In this document: in pieces, positions 37,361-46,655 of the stretch
How the letters are laid out: each line of letters opens with the position of its first letter
Position numbering within the stretch: the stretch's first letter is position 1
DNA from: Lysobacter terrestris
Lineage (GTDB): Bacteria > Pseudomonadota > Gammaproteobacteria > Xanthomonadales > Xanthomonadaceae
DNA length: 64,000 bases
Assembly: GCF_014489475.1 (NCBI RefSeq)
Contig: NZ_CP060820.1
Coordinates: 1,876,001-1,940,000, forward strand
Reading direction: 5' to 3'
Notes under the pieces: generated by a model
The model's database searches: none
Told to the model about the DNA's origin: nothing
The model's input: the letters and a program-made list of their open reading frames with translations, nothing else
Made by a program: the position numbers and the translations under genes

Positions 37361-37378
37361 GGCGGGCCCTGGCCCGCC
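37361..37378. repeat. GGCGGGCC hairpin after the MATE gene
   Basis: An eight-base perfect stem with a two-base CT loop begins right after the TAG stop of the MATE gene, in the same position relative to the stop as the first arm of the 19294 element. No T tract follows. Likely the same extragenic palindrome family. Confidence 0.6.
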
Positions 37379-37507
37379 GCCCGCGTGAACCTTCGCGGAA
37401 TTAAACCCGCGCGCCCGCCCAACCGGCATGAGGTCACGATGACCACTGGCGGGTGAAACCGACGCGGCAGGCAGGTACCCTGCCGTTATCGTTTCGGAGT
37501 CAAGTAC

Positions 37508-39415
37508 ATGAATACCCCCGTGCGTCGCGGCCCCATCGCCGAATTCTTCGTCGGCCTGTGGAACGTGATGAATTTCACCCGCCGCCTGATCGTCAACTTC
37601 ATCTTCTTCGGACTGCTGCTGCTGTTCCTGCTGGTGATGCTCGCCATCGCCGGCGCCGGCGGCACCAAGCCGATCCTCGACGACACCGCGCTGGTGATCG
37701 AACCGACCGGCCCGCTGGTCGAGCAGTACTCCTCCGATGCGGCCGAACGCGCGCTCAAGCACGCGATGGGCGACCGCGAAGGCGACGAAGTGCAACTGCG
37801 CGACCTGCTGCGCGTGCTCGACGCGGCCAAGGACGACAAGCGCATCGAACGCGTCGTGCTCAAGCTCGACCGCCTGCAGGCCGGCGGCATGGCCTCGCTG
37901 CGCGAAGTGGCCGCGGCGATCGCCAGGCTCAAGGCCAGCGGCAAGGAAGTGGTCGCCTACGGCGAAGCGATGGACCAGAAGCAGTACCTGCTCGCCGCGC
38001 AGGCCAACGAGATCTACCTCGACCCGATGGGCGGCATGCTGCTCGAGGGCCTGGGCCGCTATCGCCAGTACTACCGCCAGGGCCTGCAGGACAAGCTCGG
38101 CGTCGACGTGCACCTGTTCAAGGTCGGCGAATACAAGTCGGCGGCCGAACCCTACGTGCTCGACGCCGCCTCGCCGCAGGCGAAGGAAGCCGACCTGTTC
38201 TGGATGAGCGACGTGTGGCAGCGCTACCTCGGCGACCTCGCCAAGGCGCGCAAGCTCGACGCCGCGAAGCTGGCCGAAGGCATCGACCAGCTGCCGGCCG
38301 GCATCGCCGCCGCGCAGGGCGACATCGCCAGGTACGCCGTGCAGCAGAAGCTCGTCGACGGCCTCAAGACCGCCGAGGAAGTCGGCGACATGCTGGCCGA
38401 ACGCGGCGCCGCTGACAGCGATGCGGAGGACGGCTACCGCCAGGTGTCGTTCGAGGATTACCTCGCCCACCTCAACACCAAGCTCAATCCGCTCGACGAG
38501 CGCCCGAAGGTGGCCGTGGTCGTCGCCGAGGGCGAGATCACCGGCGGCGAGCAGCCGCCGGGCACCGTCGGTGGCGAGTCGACCGCACAGCTGCTGCGCG
38601 AGGCGCGCGACGACGAGAACGTCAAGGCGCTGGTGCTGCGCGTGGATTCGCCCGGTGGCGAAGTTTTCGCCAGCGAGCAGATCCGCCGCGAGATCGCCGC
38701 GCTGAAGAAGGCCGGCAAGCCGGTGGTGGTGTCGATGGGCGACCTCGCCGCGTCGGGCGGCTACTGGATCTCGATGAACGCCGACAAGATCTACGCCGAC
38801 GAATCGACCATCACCGGTTCGATCGGCATCTTCGGCCTGATCCCGACCTTCCCGCGCGCGCTCGACAAGATCGGCGTGCACAGCGACGGCGTGGGCACCA
38901 CCAGGTTCGCCGGTGCCTTCGACGTCACCCGCCCGCTGCAGCCGGAAGTCGGCCAGGTGATCCAGAGCGTGATCGACAAGGGTTACCGCGACTTCACCGG
39001 CCGCGTCGCCACCGCGCGCAAGCGCAGCGTCGAGCAGATCGACGAAGTCGCGCGCGGCCGCGTGTGGAGCGGTGCGCAGGCGAAGGAGCGTGGCCTGGTC
39101 GACGACTTCGGCGGCCTGCAGGTCGCGATCGACGACGTCGCCCAGCGCGCCAAGCTCGGCAAGCCCGACAGCTACCAGGTCCGCTACCTGGAGAAGGACG
39201 TGGCGCCGTTCGCGCAGTTCTTCTCGCACTTCGCCGGCAGCCGCATGGGTGCGTACTGGTTGCAGCACTCGACGTTCGCGCAGGGCCTGGCGCAGTCGCT
39301 GCTGCCGCGCGCGCTGCCGCAGACCGCGCAGGACCTGCGCTTCCTGCAGAGCGCGATCGAACCCACGCACGGCGTGCCGGTGAAGTCGCTCGCGTACTGC
39401 TTCTGCGGCCTGTAA
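37508..39415 (+). CDS. sppA: Signal peptide peptidase SppA, 67 kDa type
   Basis: SppA is a membrane-bound serine protease that degrades cleaved signal peptides. The 635 residues start with a cytoplasmic stretch and one membrane segment (about residues 28-52). The long form has two S49 halves: the N-terminal half supplies the catalytic Lys210 (GEYKSAAEPYV) and the C-terminal half the nucleophile Ser416 (DLAASGGYWISMNADKI). LRVDSPGGEVFASEQIRRE and ESTITGSIGIFG are conserved. The gene has a strong terminator downstream. Confidence 0.95.
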   Translation: MNTPVRRGPIAEFFVGLWNVMNFTRRLIVNFIFFGLLLLFLLVMLAIAGAGGTKPILDDTALVIEPTGPLVEQYSSDAAERALKHAMGDREGDEVQLRDLLRVLDAAKDDKRIERVVLKLDRLQAGGMASLREVAAAIARLKASGKEVVAYGEAMDQKQYLLAAQANEIYLDPMGGMLLEGLGRYRQYYRQGLQDKLGVDVHLFKVGEYKSAAEPYVLDAASPQAKEADLFWMSDVWQRYLGDLAKARKLDAAKLAEGIDQLPAGIAAAQGDIARYAVQQKLVDGLKTAEEVGDMLAERGAADSDAEDGYRQVSFEDYLAHLNTKLNPLDERPKVAVVVAEGEITGGEQPPGTVGGESTAQLLREARDDENVKALVLRVDSPGGEVFASEQIRREIAALKKAGKPVVVSMGDLAASGGYWISMNADKIYADESTITGSIGIFGLIPTFPRALDKIGVHSDGVGTTRFAGAFDVTRPLQPEVGQVIQSVIDKGYRDFTGRVATARKRSVEQIDEVARGRVWSGAQAKERGLVDDFGGLQVAIDDVAQRAKLGKPDSYQVRYLEKDVAPFAQFFSHFAGSRMGAYWLQHSTFAQGLAQSLLPRALPQTAQDLRFLQSAIEPTHGVPVKSLAYCFCGL

Positions 39416-39434
39416 GGCGCAGCGCAGGAAGCAG

Positions 39435-39465
39435 AAAAGCCCGGCTCAGGCCGGGCTTTTTCTTT
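39435..39465. terminator. Bidirectional terminator between sppA and a small lipoprotein gene
   Basis: AAAAGCCCGG and CCGGGCTTTT form a ten-base stem with a CTCAGG loop; the plus strand continues with further T residues, and the minus strand ends in TTTTCTGC. It sits between convergent genes. Confidence 0.9.
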
Positions 39466-39497
39466 AGCTGGATGCGGATGGCGGTGGCGAAGCGGCG

Positions 39498-39716
39498 CTA
39501 GCCGCCGGCGGCCTCGAGCGCCGCGTCCTGTGCGTCCTGCGCCTTCTGCACGTCGGCGTCGACCTGCCTGGCCTTGTCGATCGGCGCCTGGATCGCGTCG
39601 CGCAGTTCGGTGTGCGCCTGCGCCTGCGGGTCGACCGGTCGTTCCTTCTCCGGCGGCTGCGGCCTGGAACAGGCGGCGAGTGCGAGCAGTGCGCAGCACA
39701 GCAACAGTCGAACCAT
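39498..39716 (-). CDS. Small lipoprotein
   Basis: The protein has 72 residues. The signal sequence MVRLLLCCALLALAACS ends in a lipobox (LAAC, Cys at residue 16). The mature part is a short Pro/Glu/Lys-rich linker and then a charged helix (TELRDAIQAPIDKARQVDADVQKAQDAQDAALEA) that may form a coiled coil. No named family is recognised. A weak GGAGA lies upstream of the ATG at 39716. Confidence 0.7.
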   Translation of the reverse strand: MVRLLLCCALLALAACSRPQPPEKERPVDPQAQAHTELRDAIQAPIDKARQVDADVQKAQDAQDAALEAAGG

Positions 39717-39789
39717 GGCGGCGTCTCCGGTCTTGTCGTGGCTGCGGCTATGCTACGCCGGTCGCGCAGGCCGCGTAGAGAGGACACCC

Positions 39790-40566
39790 ATGGACCCGAA
39801 ACGGTGGCGACTGGACGGGCAACTCGCCCTGGTCACCGGCGGCAGCGCCGGCATCGGCCGCGCGATCGCGCGCGAACTGCTCGGCTTCGGCGCCGACGTG
39901 CTGCTCGCGGCGCGCGATGCCGCCGGCCTGGACAATGCGCGCGCCGAACTGGCCGAGGATTTTCCCGAGCGCGAAGTCAGCACCTTCGTCGCCGACGTCG
40001 CCGACGACGAGCAGCGCCGCGAACTGCTCGACTGGGTCGAGGATTTCGGCGAAGGGCTGCACGTGCTGGTCAACAACGCCGGCGGCAACGTCACCAAGGC
40101 CGCCAACGACTACACCGAGGACGAGTGGCGGCAGATCTTCGAGATCAACCTGTTCTCCGCCTTCGAACTCTCGCGCTATGCGTATCCGCTGCTGACGAAA
40201 CATGCGGCCTCCGCCATCGTCAACGTCGGCAGCGTGTCCGGCGTGACCCACGTGCGCAGCGGCGCGCCCTACGGCATGAGCAAGGCGGCGATGCACCAGA
40301 TGACCCGCAACCTCGCGGTGGAATGGGCCGAGGACGGCGTGCGGGTGAACTGCGTCGCGCCGTGGTATATCCGCACGCGGCGCACCTCGGACAAGCTGGC
40401 CGATCCGGACTACCTCGACGAGGTGCTGCTGCGCACGCCGCTGGGTCGCATCGGCGAGCCGGAGGAAGTCGCCGCCGCGGTGGCGTTCCTGTGCCTGCCC
40501 GCGGCGGGCTATGTCACCGGCGAATGCCTCGCGGTGGACGGCGGCTTCCTGCGCTACGGCTTCTAG
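39790..40566 (+). CDS. SDR family oxidoreductase (tropinone-reductase-like)
   Basis: The protein has 258 residues with all classical short-chain dehydrogenase motifs: NAD(P)-binding TGGSAGIGRAIA near residue 17, the NNAGGNVTKAA segment, catalytic Ser in VGSVSGVTHVRSG, and YGMSK with the Tyr/Lys pair. The RNLAVEWAEDGVRVNCVAPWYIRT segment and the substrate-loop sequence resemble the tropinone reductase-like subgroup, but the true substrate is unknown. The ATG at 39790 has AGAGAGGA upstream; the longer open frame to 39574 overlaps the divergent lipoprotein gene. Confidence 0.9.
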   Translation: MDPKRWRLDGQLALVTGGSAGIGRAIARELLGFGADVLLAARDAAGLDNARAELAEDFPEREVSTFVADVADDEQRRELLDWVEDFGEGLHVLVNNAGGNVTKAANDYTEDEWRQIFEINLFSAFELSRYAYPLLTKHAASAIVNVGSVSGVTHVRSGAPYGMSKAAMHQMTRNLAVEWAEDGVRVNCVAPWYIRTRRTSDKLADPDYLDEVLLRTPLGRIGEPEEVAAAVAFLCLPAAGYVTGECLAVDGGFLRYGF

Positions 40567-40609
40567 TGTCCGCCCTTTTCCTGCACGGGGAGAGGGCGAA
40601 GTAAGCGCG

Positions 40610-41293
40610 TCACTTCAGCAACGGCTCCAGTGCCTTCCACACGTGGTCGCGCAACGCCGGTTGCACCGCCGCGACCGGATGCAGGTTGTCGGCCTGGAAC
40701 GCGGCGCGGTCGCGCGCGATCGGTTCGAGCAGGAACGGCAGCAGCGCGGTGTCGAACAATTGCGACAGCTCGCGGTAGTTGCGTTCGAACGCCTGCGTGT
40801 ATTCGGCGCCGTAGTTCGGCGGCATGCGCATGCCGACCAGCAGCACCTTCGCGCCGACGCCCTGCGCGGCGCCGATCATCCGCGCCAGGTTGCGGCGCGT
40901 CTCGCGTGGCGGCAGGCCGCGCAGGCCGTCGTTGGCGCCCAGCGCGATCACCACCACGGTCGGACGCACGCGCGCGACTTCGCGCACCACCCGCGCCGAA
41001 CCGCCGGCGCTGGTTTCGCCGCTGATGCTGGCATTGATCACGCGCCAACCCGGCCGCGCCTGCGCCATGCGTTGTTCGAGCAATGCGACCCAGCCCTGCG
41101 CGGCGTCCAGGCCGTAGGCCGCGGACAGCGAATCGCCGAACACCAGCACCGTCGGCGGCGGCAACGGCGCGATCTTCGCCGGCGTGGCCGCCCAGGCGAC
41201 GTTGCCCAACGCCAACAGCAGCAGCCACAGCGCGGCCACAGGGACTTTCGGCCATTGCAGCGGGCGCCGCGAGGCCCTATCTCGTGAGTTCAT
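40610..41293 (-). CDS. tesA: Periplasmic arylesterase / lysophospholipase TesA
   Basis: The product has 227 residues with a signal peptide ending AWAA. SGNH blocks are complete: [14 protein letters not shown] (Ser), [10 protein letters not shown] (Gly), [10 protein letters not shown] (Asn) and [10 protein letters not shown] (Asp/His). TesA hydrolyses thioesters, aryl esters and lysophospholipids in the periplasm. The ATG at 41293 has GGAGAA about six bases upstream. It is divergent from the YbbA/YbbP-like ABC genes, the same association as in E. coli. Confidence 0.93.
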   Translation of the reverse strand: MNSRDRASRRPLQWPKVPVAALWLLLLALGNVAWAATPAKIAPLPPPTVLVFGDSLSAAYGLDAAQGWVALLEQRMAQARPGWRVINASISGETSAGGSARVVREVARVRPTVVVIALGANDGLRGLPPRETRRNLARMIGAAQGVGAKVLLVGMRMPPNYGAEYTQAFERNYRELSQLFDTALLPFLLEPIARDRAAFQADNLHPVAAVQPALRDHVWKALEPLLK

Positions 41294-41361
41294 GCCGTTC
41301 TCCGAAACCGTAGCGGGCGCGGACCGCGTGATGACGTGCCGCCGCCGAAGGATGTCCATCG

Positions 41362-42096
41362 ATGAATAGAGCCGATCCGCTGCCGGCGCAAGCCGACGCC
41401 GCCATCCTCCCCCACGCCGCGGCGTCCGCGCATGCGCTGGAAGTCAGCAACCTCGGCAAGCGCGTGGCGCTGCCGAGCGGCGAGTTGACCATCCTCGCCG
41501 ACGTCGGATTCACCATCGCGCGCGGCGATGCGGTGGCGATAGTCGGCGCGTCCGGGTCCGGCAAGAGCACGCTGCTCGCATTGATGGCGGGTCTGGATGC
41601 GCCCAGCAGCGGCCGCATCGTGCTCGAGGGCGAGCCGATGTCCGCGCTCGACGAGGACGGCCGCGCGCGCGTGCGTGCCGAACGCGTCGGCTTCGTGTTC
41701 CAGAGCTTCCAGCTGCTGCCCTCGCTCACCGCGCTGGAGAACGTGATGCTGCCGCTGGAACTGCGCGGCGATGCCGATGCGGAAACACCGGCGCGCGCGA
41801 TCCTGGCGCGCGTCGGCCTGGGCGAACGCCTCGGCCATTACCCGCGCCAGCTCTCCGGCGGCGAACAGCAGCGCGTCGCACTGGCGCGCGCCTTCGTCAC
41901 CCGGCCGTCGCTGCTGTTCGCGGACGAACCCACCGGCAACCTCGACACGCGCACCGGCCAGGCCATCATCGAACTGCTGTTCGAACTCAACGCCGCCGCC
42001 GGCACCACGCTGGTGCTGGTGACGCACGACGAACACCTCGCCCAGCGCTGCCACCGCATGCTGCGCCTGGACGGCGGCCGGCTGGTGCAGTCGTGA
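41362..42096 (+). CDS. ybbA: ABC transporter ATP-binding protein, YbbA/LolD-like
   Basis: The protein has 244 residues with Walker A GASGSGKSTLLALMAGL, Q-loop FVFQSFQLLPSLTALENVMLPLEL (MacB/LolD-type), signature LSGGEQQRVALARAF, Walker B LLFADEPTGNLDTRTG and H-loop VTHDE. It pairs with the large permease encoded next, whose start overlaps its stop (GTGA). Together with tesA this matches the E. coli tesA-ybbA-ybbP neighbourhood. The physiological substrate of this mechanotransmission-type ABC system is not settled. Confidence 0.92.
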   Translation: MNRADPLPAQADAAILPHAAASAHALEVSNLGKRVALPSGELTILADVGFTIARGDAVAIVGASGSGKSTLLALMAGLDAPSSGRIVLEGEPMSALDEDGRARVRAERVGFVFQSFQLLPSLTALENVMLPLELRGDADAETPARAILARVGLGERLGHYPRQLSGGEQQRVALARAFVTRPSLLFADEPTGNLDTRTGQAIIELLFELNAAAGTTLVLVTHDEHLAQRCHRMLRLDGGRLVQS

Positions 42097-44642
42097 AGCC
42101 GACGCTGATCGCGCTGGCCTGGCGCCAGCTGCGGCGCGACCTCAAGTCCGGCGACATCCGCATCCTGCTCGCGGCGCTGGCATTGGCCGTGTTTGCCGTC
42201 ACTGCAGTCGGCTTCGTCACCGACCGCGCCGAACGCGCGCTCGCCATCGAAGCCAACCGCCTGCTGGGCGGCGACGCGGTGGTGCGCGGCGATGCGCCGA
42301 TCGCCGGTGCGGTGCGCGCCGCGGCGCAGGCGCGCGGTCTGCGCATGACCGAAACGGTGGAACTCAATTCGATGATCCGCGTCGCGCGCGACGGCGCCGC
42401 GCCGGGCGATGCCGACAGCCTGCGCCTGGGCGACCTGCGCGCGCTGGGGCCGGGCTTCCCGCTGCGTGGCGCGTTCCGCGTGCTCGATGCCAACAAGGTC
42501 GAGCGCGAGGCGAACGCCATTCCTGCGCGCGGCACCGTGTGGATGAGCCGCGCCGGCGTCGACACGCTGGGCGCGTCGATCGGCGACACCGTGCGCCTGG
42601 GCGATGCGTCGCTGCGCCTGGTCGCGCTGGTGGCGCAGGAACCGGATGCGTCGCTCGATTACTTCAACGTCGCGCCCAAGGTGTTCCTCAACCTCGCCGA
42701 CCTCGCTGCGACTGGCCTGGTGCAGGAAGGCAGCCGCGTCGGTTATCGCCTGGTCGTGGCCGGCGACGCCGGCGCGGTCGAGCGCTTCGTCGCGACGGCA
42801 CAGCCCGCGCTCGGCCGCGGCCAGCGTCTGGAAACGATCGGCCAGGCGCGCCCGGAAATCCGTTCCGCGCTCGAACGCGCCGCACGCTTCCTCGGCCTGG
42901 CCGCGCTGGTGTCGGTGGTGCTGGCGGCGATCGCGGTGGCGATGGCCGCGCGCCGCCACAGCGCGCGCCACATCGAAGGCGCGGCGGTGATGCGCTGCCT
43001 CGGCGCCAGCCAACGCACGCTGGTCGGCATCCACGTCGGCGAACTGCTGTGGATGGGCGTGATCGCCAGCATCGTCGGCGTCGCCCTGGCGTTCGCGGTG
43101 CAATGGGTGCTGGGCGGTTGGCTGGCACGCATGCTGTCGCTGTCGATTCCCGCGGCCGGCTGGTTGCCCGCCGTGCAGGGACTCGGCGTGGGCCTGGTGG
43201 TGCTGCTCGCGTTCGGTACGCCGCCGGTGCTGGCGCTGCGCCGCGTCTCCGCGTTGCGCGTGCTGCGTCGCGACCTCGATACCACCGAACCCAGCGCCTG
43301 GCTGGTCGCGTTCGCCGGTTTGGGCGGCCTCGCCGCGCTGCTGTGGTGGAAGGCGGGCTCGGCAACGCTCGGCGTGGCGATGCTGGTCGGGATCGGCGCG
43401 ACCTTCCTCGTGCTCGCGCTGCTGGCGTGGCTGCTGATCCTCGCCGTGCGCCGCCTGCGCCCGCACCTGCGCGGCAGCCTGCGCTACGGCCTGGCCAACG
43501 TCAGCCGCCGCGCCGGCATCAGCATCGCGCAGGTGTCCGCGCTCGGCCTGGGGTTGATGGCATTGCTGCTGCTGACCTTCGTGCGCACCGACCTGCTCGA
43601 TCGCTGGCAGCTGTCGTTGGCGCAGGACGCGCCCAACCGTTTCATCATCAACGTGCAGGACGACCAGGTGCAGCCGCTGCGCGACTTCATCGCCACGCAG
43701 GGCATCGCCGCGCCGACGCTGTATCCGATGGTGCGCGGCCGCCTGGTCGCGCACAACGGCCAGCCGGTCGCGAACGCGGCGCGCAACGGCGATGCGCCCC
43801 AGGACGACGACGAAATGCGCGCGCGCCGGCGCAGCGAACGCGAGTTCAACCTGTCCTCGGCCGCCGCGCTGCGCGACGACAACAAGGTCGTCGACGGCGC
43901 GTTCTGGAAGGACGGCGCGCGCGTGTCGGCGCAGTTCTCGGTCGAGGAGGACTTCGCCGCGTCGCTGGGCTGGAAGATCGGCGATCGCATCGCCTTCGAC
44001 ATCGCCGGGCAGCGCCTGGAAGCGCCGATCACCAGCCTGCGCAGCGTGGAGTGGGAGAGCTTCCGCCCGAACTTCTTCGTCATCGCCTCGCCCGGTGCGC
44101 TCGACGGCCTGCCGGCCAGCCACATCACCGCGGTGAGCGTGCCGGCGCAGAAAACGCGCTTCACCGCCGACCTGGTGGAACGTTTCCCCAACCTCTCGGT
44201 GATCGACGTCGACGCCGTGCTGGCGCAGGTGCGCGCCACCGGCGACCAGGTGTCGCGGGTGGTGCAGGTGGTGTTCTGGCTCTCGCTCGCCGCCGGCCTG
44301 CTGGTGCTGATGGCGGCGATCAGCGCCAGCCAGGACGAGCGCCTGCTCGAAGGCGGGGTGATGCGCGCGCTCGGCGGCAGCCGCCGGCAGTTGCGGCTGG
44401 CGCAGGCCTCGGAATTCGCGGCGATCGGCTTGATCGCCGGCCTGGTCGCGGCGATCGCCTCGTCGTTGCTGTCCGGCGTCATCGCCGATCGCGTGTTCGA
44501 CCTGCCGTGGCGACCGGACTGGACGCTCGCGGCGGTCGGTGGCGCGCTGGGCATGCTGGCCGCGCTCGCCGCGGGCCTGTTCGCGACGCGGCGCGTGCTC
44601 GATGCGCCGCCGAGCGTGACCTTGCGCGAGAGCCAGGGGTGA
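42093..44642 (+). CDS. ybbP: ABC transporter permease, YbbP-like (FtsX superfamily, 8+ membrane segments)
   Basis: The protein has 849 residues starting with GTG at 42093, which overlaps the ybbA stop. The FtsX-type permease cores lie near residues 255-385 (LAALVSVVLAAIAVAMAARRHSARHIEGAAVMRCLGASQRTL) and 710-840 (VVQVVFWLSLAAGLLVLMAAISASQDERLLEGGVMRALGGSRRQLRLAQASEFAAIG), with MacB_PCD-like periplasmic domains between. A membrane segment pair sits in the middle (about residues 400-455). It moves or extracts an unknown envelope molecule with the ATPase partner. Confidence 0.9.
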   Translation: MKPTLIALAWRQLRRDLKSGDIRILLAALALAVFAVTAVGFVTDRAERALAIEANRLLGGDAVVRGDAPIAGAVRAAAQARGLRMTETVELNSMIRVARDGAAPGDADSLRLGDLRALGPGFPLRGAFRVLDANKVEREANAIPARGTVWMSRAGVDTLGASIGDTVRLGDASLRLVALVAQEPDASLDYFNVAPKVFLNLADLAATGLVQEGSRVGYRLVVAGDAGAVERFVATAQPALGRGQRLETIGQARPEIRSALERAARFLGLAALVSVVLAAIAVAMAARRHSARHIEGAAVMRCLGASQRTLVGIHVGELLWMGVIASIVGVALAFAVQWVLGGWLARMLSLSIPAAGWLPAVQGLGVGLVVLLAFGTPPVLALRRVSALRVLRRDLDTTEPSAWLVAFAGLGGLAALLWWKAGSATLGVAMLVGIGATFLVLALLAWLLILAVRRLRPHLRGSLRYGLANVSRRAGISIAQVSALGLGLMALLLLTFVRTDLLDRWQLSLAQDAPNRFIINVQDDQVQPLRDFIATQGIAAPTLYPMVRGRLVAHNGQPVANAARNGDAPQDDDEMRARRRSEREFNLSSAAALRDDNKVVDGAFWKDGARVSAQFSVEEDFAASLGWKIGDRIAFDIAGQRLEAPITSLRSVEWESFRPNFFVIASPGALDGLPASHITAVSVPAQKTRFTADLVERFPNLSVIDVDAVLAQVRATGDQVSRVVQVVFWLSLAAGLLVLMAAISASQDERLLEGGVMRALGGSRRQLRLAQASEFAAIGLIAGLVAAIASSLLSGVIADRVFDLPWRPDWTLAAVGGALGMLAALAAGLFATRRVLDAPPSVTLRESQG

Positions 44643-44689
44643 GCGAGGGCGCGTGCGGGATGACCGCGCGCGCTTCCGCGAAGGTTGCG

Positions 44690-45097
44690 TCAGGCCAGCG
44701 ACGTGTCGATGCGCACTTCGCCGACCAGCACGTTGTGGATCGGGCAGGCGTTGGCGATCTGCAGCAGGCGTGCGCGCTGTTCGTCGTCCAGTTCGCCCTG
44801 CAGCACGATGCGGCGGGTGATGTCGGTGCCGCTCTTGGGCTTGCCGGCGGGATTGAACTGCAGTTCGACCTCGACGCCGATGAGCGGCCACTGCTTGCGC
44901 GCGGCGTACATCTGCAGGGTGATGACCGTGCACGCGCCCAGCGCCGACAGCAGCAGGCGGGTGGGGTCGGGCGCGAGGTCGGCGCCGCCCTTGTCGACGG
45001 GTTCGTCGCCCAGCCAGGCGTGGCCGAGGTCGTCGCCCAGCTGGACCGACCACGGCGCGGCGCCGTTGCGGGCGGTGACGGTGGAAATGTTGCCCAT
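44690..45097 (-). CDS. OsmC family protein with both catalytic cysteines
   Basis: The protein has 135 residues. OsmC/Ohr proteins reduce organic hydroperoxides through two cysteines; here Cys56 (SALGACTVITLQMYAARK) and Cys118 (QIANACPIHNVLVGEVRI) are both present. A YhfA-like subfamily is the closest reading. The ATG at 45097 has GGAGAG upstream. It follows a paralogue by 20 bases and lies downstream of a pirin gene, in the same direction. Confidence 0.85.
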   Translation of the reverse strand: MGNISTVTARNGAAPWSVQLGDDLGHAWLGDEPVDKGGADLAPDPTRLLLSALGACTVITLQMYAARKQWPLIGVEVELQFNPAGKPKSGTDITRRIVLQGELDDEQRARLLQIANACPIHNVLVGEVRIDTSLA

Positions 45098-45117
45098 TCG
45101 AATGCTCTCCGTGGAAG

Positions 45118-45519
45118 TCAGCTGCCGCGTTCGCTGGTGATCACCGCGCCTTCGCGCATCGCCTTGGTCACCGGCGTGTTGGCGACGATCTCGAGCAGGC
45201 GCGCCCATTGCTCGTCGCTGAGCGGCTGGTCGGAGTGCAGGGTACGGTGCACGTGCACCTTGCCGTCGTCGTCGAAGCTCAGCGCCAGCTCGGCGCGGAA
45301 TTCGCCCAGCTCCCAGCCCTTGCGCTCGGCGTACATGCGCAGGGTGATCGCGGTGCAGGCCGACAGCGAGGCGAGGTAGTAGTCGAACGGCGCCGGGCCG
45401 GCGCCCTGGCCGCCCAGCGCCTTGGGCTCGTCGGTGTCGAGGTCGAAATGCCCGACGTGGATGCGGTGCAGGTACTGCGCGCCGGTGGATGCGATCGTGG
45501 CCAAACCGACCTTCTTCAT
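45118..45519 (-). CDS. OsmC family protein, second cysteine lost
   Basis: The protein has 133 residues, a paralogue of its downstream neighbour. The nucleophilic Cys55 is retained (SLSACTAITLRMYAERKGW), but the resolving cysteine position is Thr115 (VANTPVTKAM). With only one cysteine the normal disulfide cycle cannot run within the protein, so it may use an external thiol or may not be a peroxidase. A GGAGACAAC element is upstream of the ATG at 45519. The gene lies between the pirin and the two-cysteine OsmC gene, probably as one operon. Confidence 0.85.
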   Translation of the reverse strand: MKKVGLATIASTGAQYLHRIHVGHFDLDTDEPKALGGQGAGPAPFDYYLASLSACTAITLRMYAERKGWELGEFRAELALSFDDDGKVHVHRTLHSDQPLSDEQWARLLEIVANTPVTKAMREGAVITSERGS

Positions 45520-45639
45520 GGTTGTCTCCTGCAGCGGCGGCGTCGGCAGAACTTACGCCATCCGCGTGGATCGGGGAATGCACGCGGTCGCGTGGGTCGA
45601 AAACAGCGCCGACCCCGTGTGGGGCCGGCGCGGGTCGTG

Positions 45640-46503
45640 TTACTGCATGCGGCCGAACTTGCCGCCGTTGAAGTCGACGATCGCCTGGCTGATCTCCTCC
45701 TGCGTGTTCATCACGAAGGGGCCGTAGCCGACGATGGGTTCGTCGATCGGTTCACCGCTGAGCAGCAGCACGGTGGCATCGCTGTTGGCTTCGACGTGGA
45801 CGTCGCGGCCGTCGAGGCCGAGCGTCACCATCTGCGCCTCGCGCGCGACCTGCGTGCCGTTGACCTGCACGGTGCCCTTGAGCACCACCAGCGCGAGCGT
45901 GCGGCCTTCGGGCACGCTGAACTGCGTCGCGTGGCCCGCGTTGAGCCGCACGTCCCACACGTCGATCGGCGTGAAGGTGCGCGCCGGGCCGCGATGGCCG
46001 GCGTACTCGCCCGCGATCACCCGCACCTTGCCGGCGCCGTCGGTCAGTTCGATCGCCGGGATCTCGGCGTCGAGCAGTGTCTGGTAGCCCGGCGCGGCCA
46101 TCTTGTCCTTGGCCGGCAGGTTGACCCACAGCTGCACCATCTCCAGCGTGCCGCCGCTGCGGGTGAACTCGTGCGAGTGGAACTCCTCGTGCAGGATTCC
46201 CGACGCCGCGGTCATCCACTGCACGTCGCCCGGGCCGATCTTGCCGCCGGCGCCGGTGGAGTCGCGGTGCTCGACCTCGCCCTCGTAGACGATGGTGACC
46301 GTCTCGAAGCCGCGGTGCGGGTGCTGGCCGACGCCGCGCGGCTGCGCGGCCGGGTCGAACTTGTGCGGACCCGCGTAGTCGAGCAACAGGAACGGGCTGA
46401 GGTGGCGGCCGTGGCTGTTGTAGGAGAACAGCGAGCGCGCCGGGAAGCCGTCACCCACCCAATGCGGGCGCGGGGCGCTGTAGATGCCCTGGACCTTCTT
46501 CAT
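45640..46503 (-). CDS. Pirin family protein (quercetin dioxygenase-like cupin)
   Basis: The protein has 287 residues. The N-terminal cupin has the metal-binding set HPHRGFETVTIVYEGEVEHRDS and the later histidine/glutamate in ASGILHEEFHS; the Pirin and Pirin_C halves follow. Bacterial pirins often show quercetinase activity or modulate oxidative metabolism. The ATG at 46503 has AGGAG nine bases upstream. It is 120 bases upstream of the OsmC pair. Confidence 0.92.
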   Translation of the reverse strand: MKKVQGIYSAPRPHWVGDGFPARSLFSYNSHGRHLSPFLLLDYAGPHKFDPAAQPRGVGQHPHRGFETVTIVYEGEVEHRDSTGAGGKIGPGDVQWMTAASGILHEEFHSHEFTRSGGTLEMVQLWVNLPAKDKMAAPGYQTLLDAEIPAIELTDGAGKVRVIAGEYAGHRGPARTFTPIDVWDVRLNAGHATQFSVPEGRTLALVVLKGTVQVNGTQVAREAQMVTLGLDGRDVHVEANSDATVLLLSGEPIDEPIVGYGPFVMNTQEEISQAIVDFNGGKFGRMQ

Positions 46504-46655
46504 TTGTGACTCCTGCCTTGAGGCGTTGGCCGGGACCGGACGGTCCCTTTGGCTTGCCGCGCATCCTGAAGGCAGGACGATTGCGCCGGTAGACGGCGGA
46601 ATTCGGTCTCACCGTCCCATCGGGTGAACGATCGGGCCGGGCAAGGGACGGGAGG

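Noticed and set aside
35783-39370. Long minus-strand frame opposite the MATE and sppA genes
   Set aside because: It runs antisense through two well-supported genes and through a terminator-free junction; His/Arg/Ala-biased composition and no domain.
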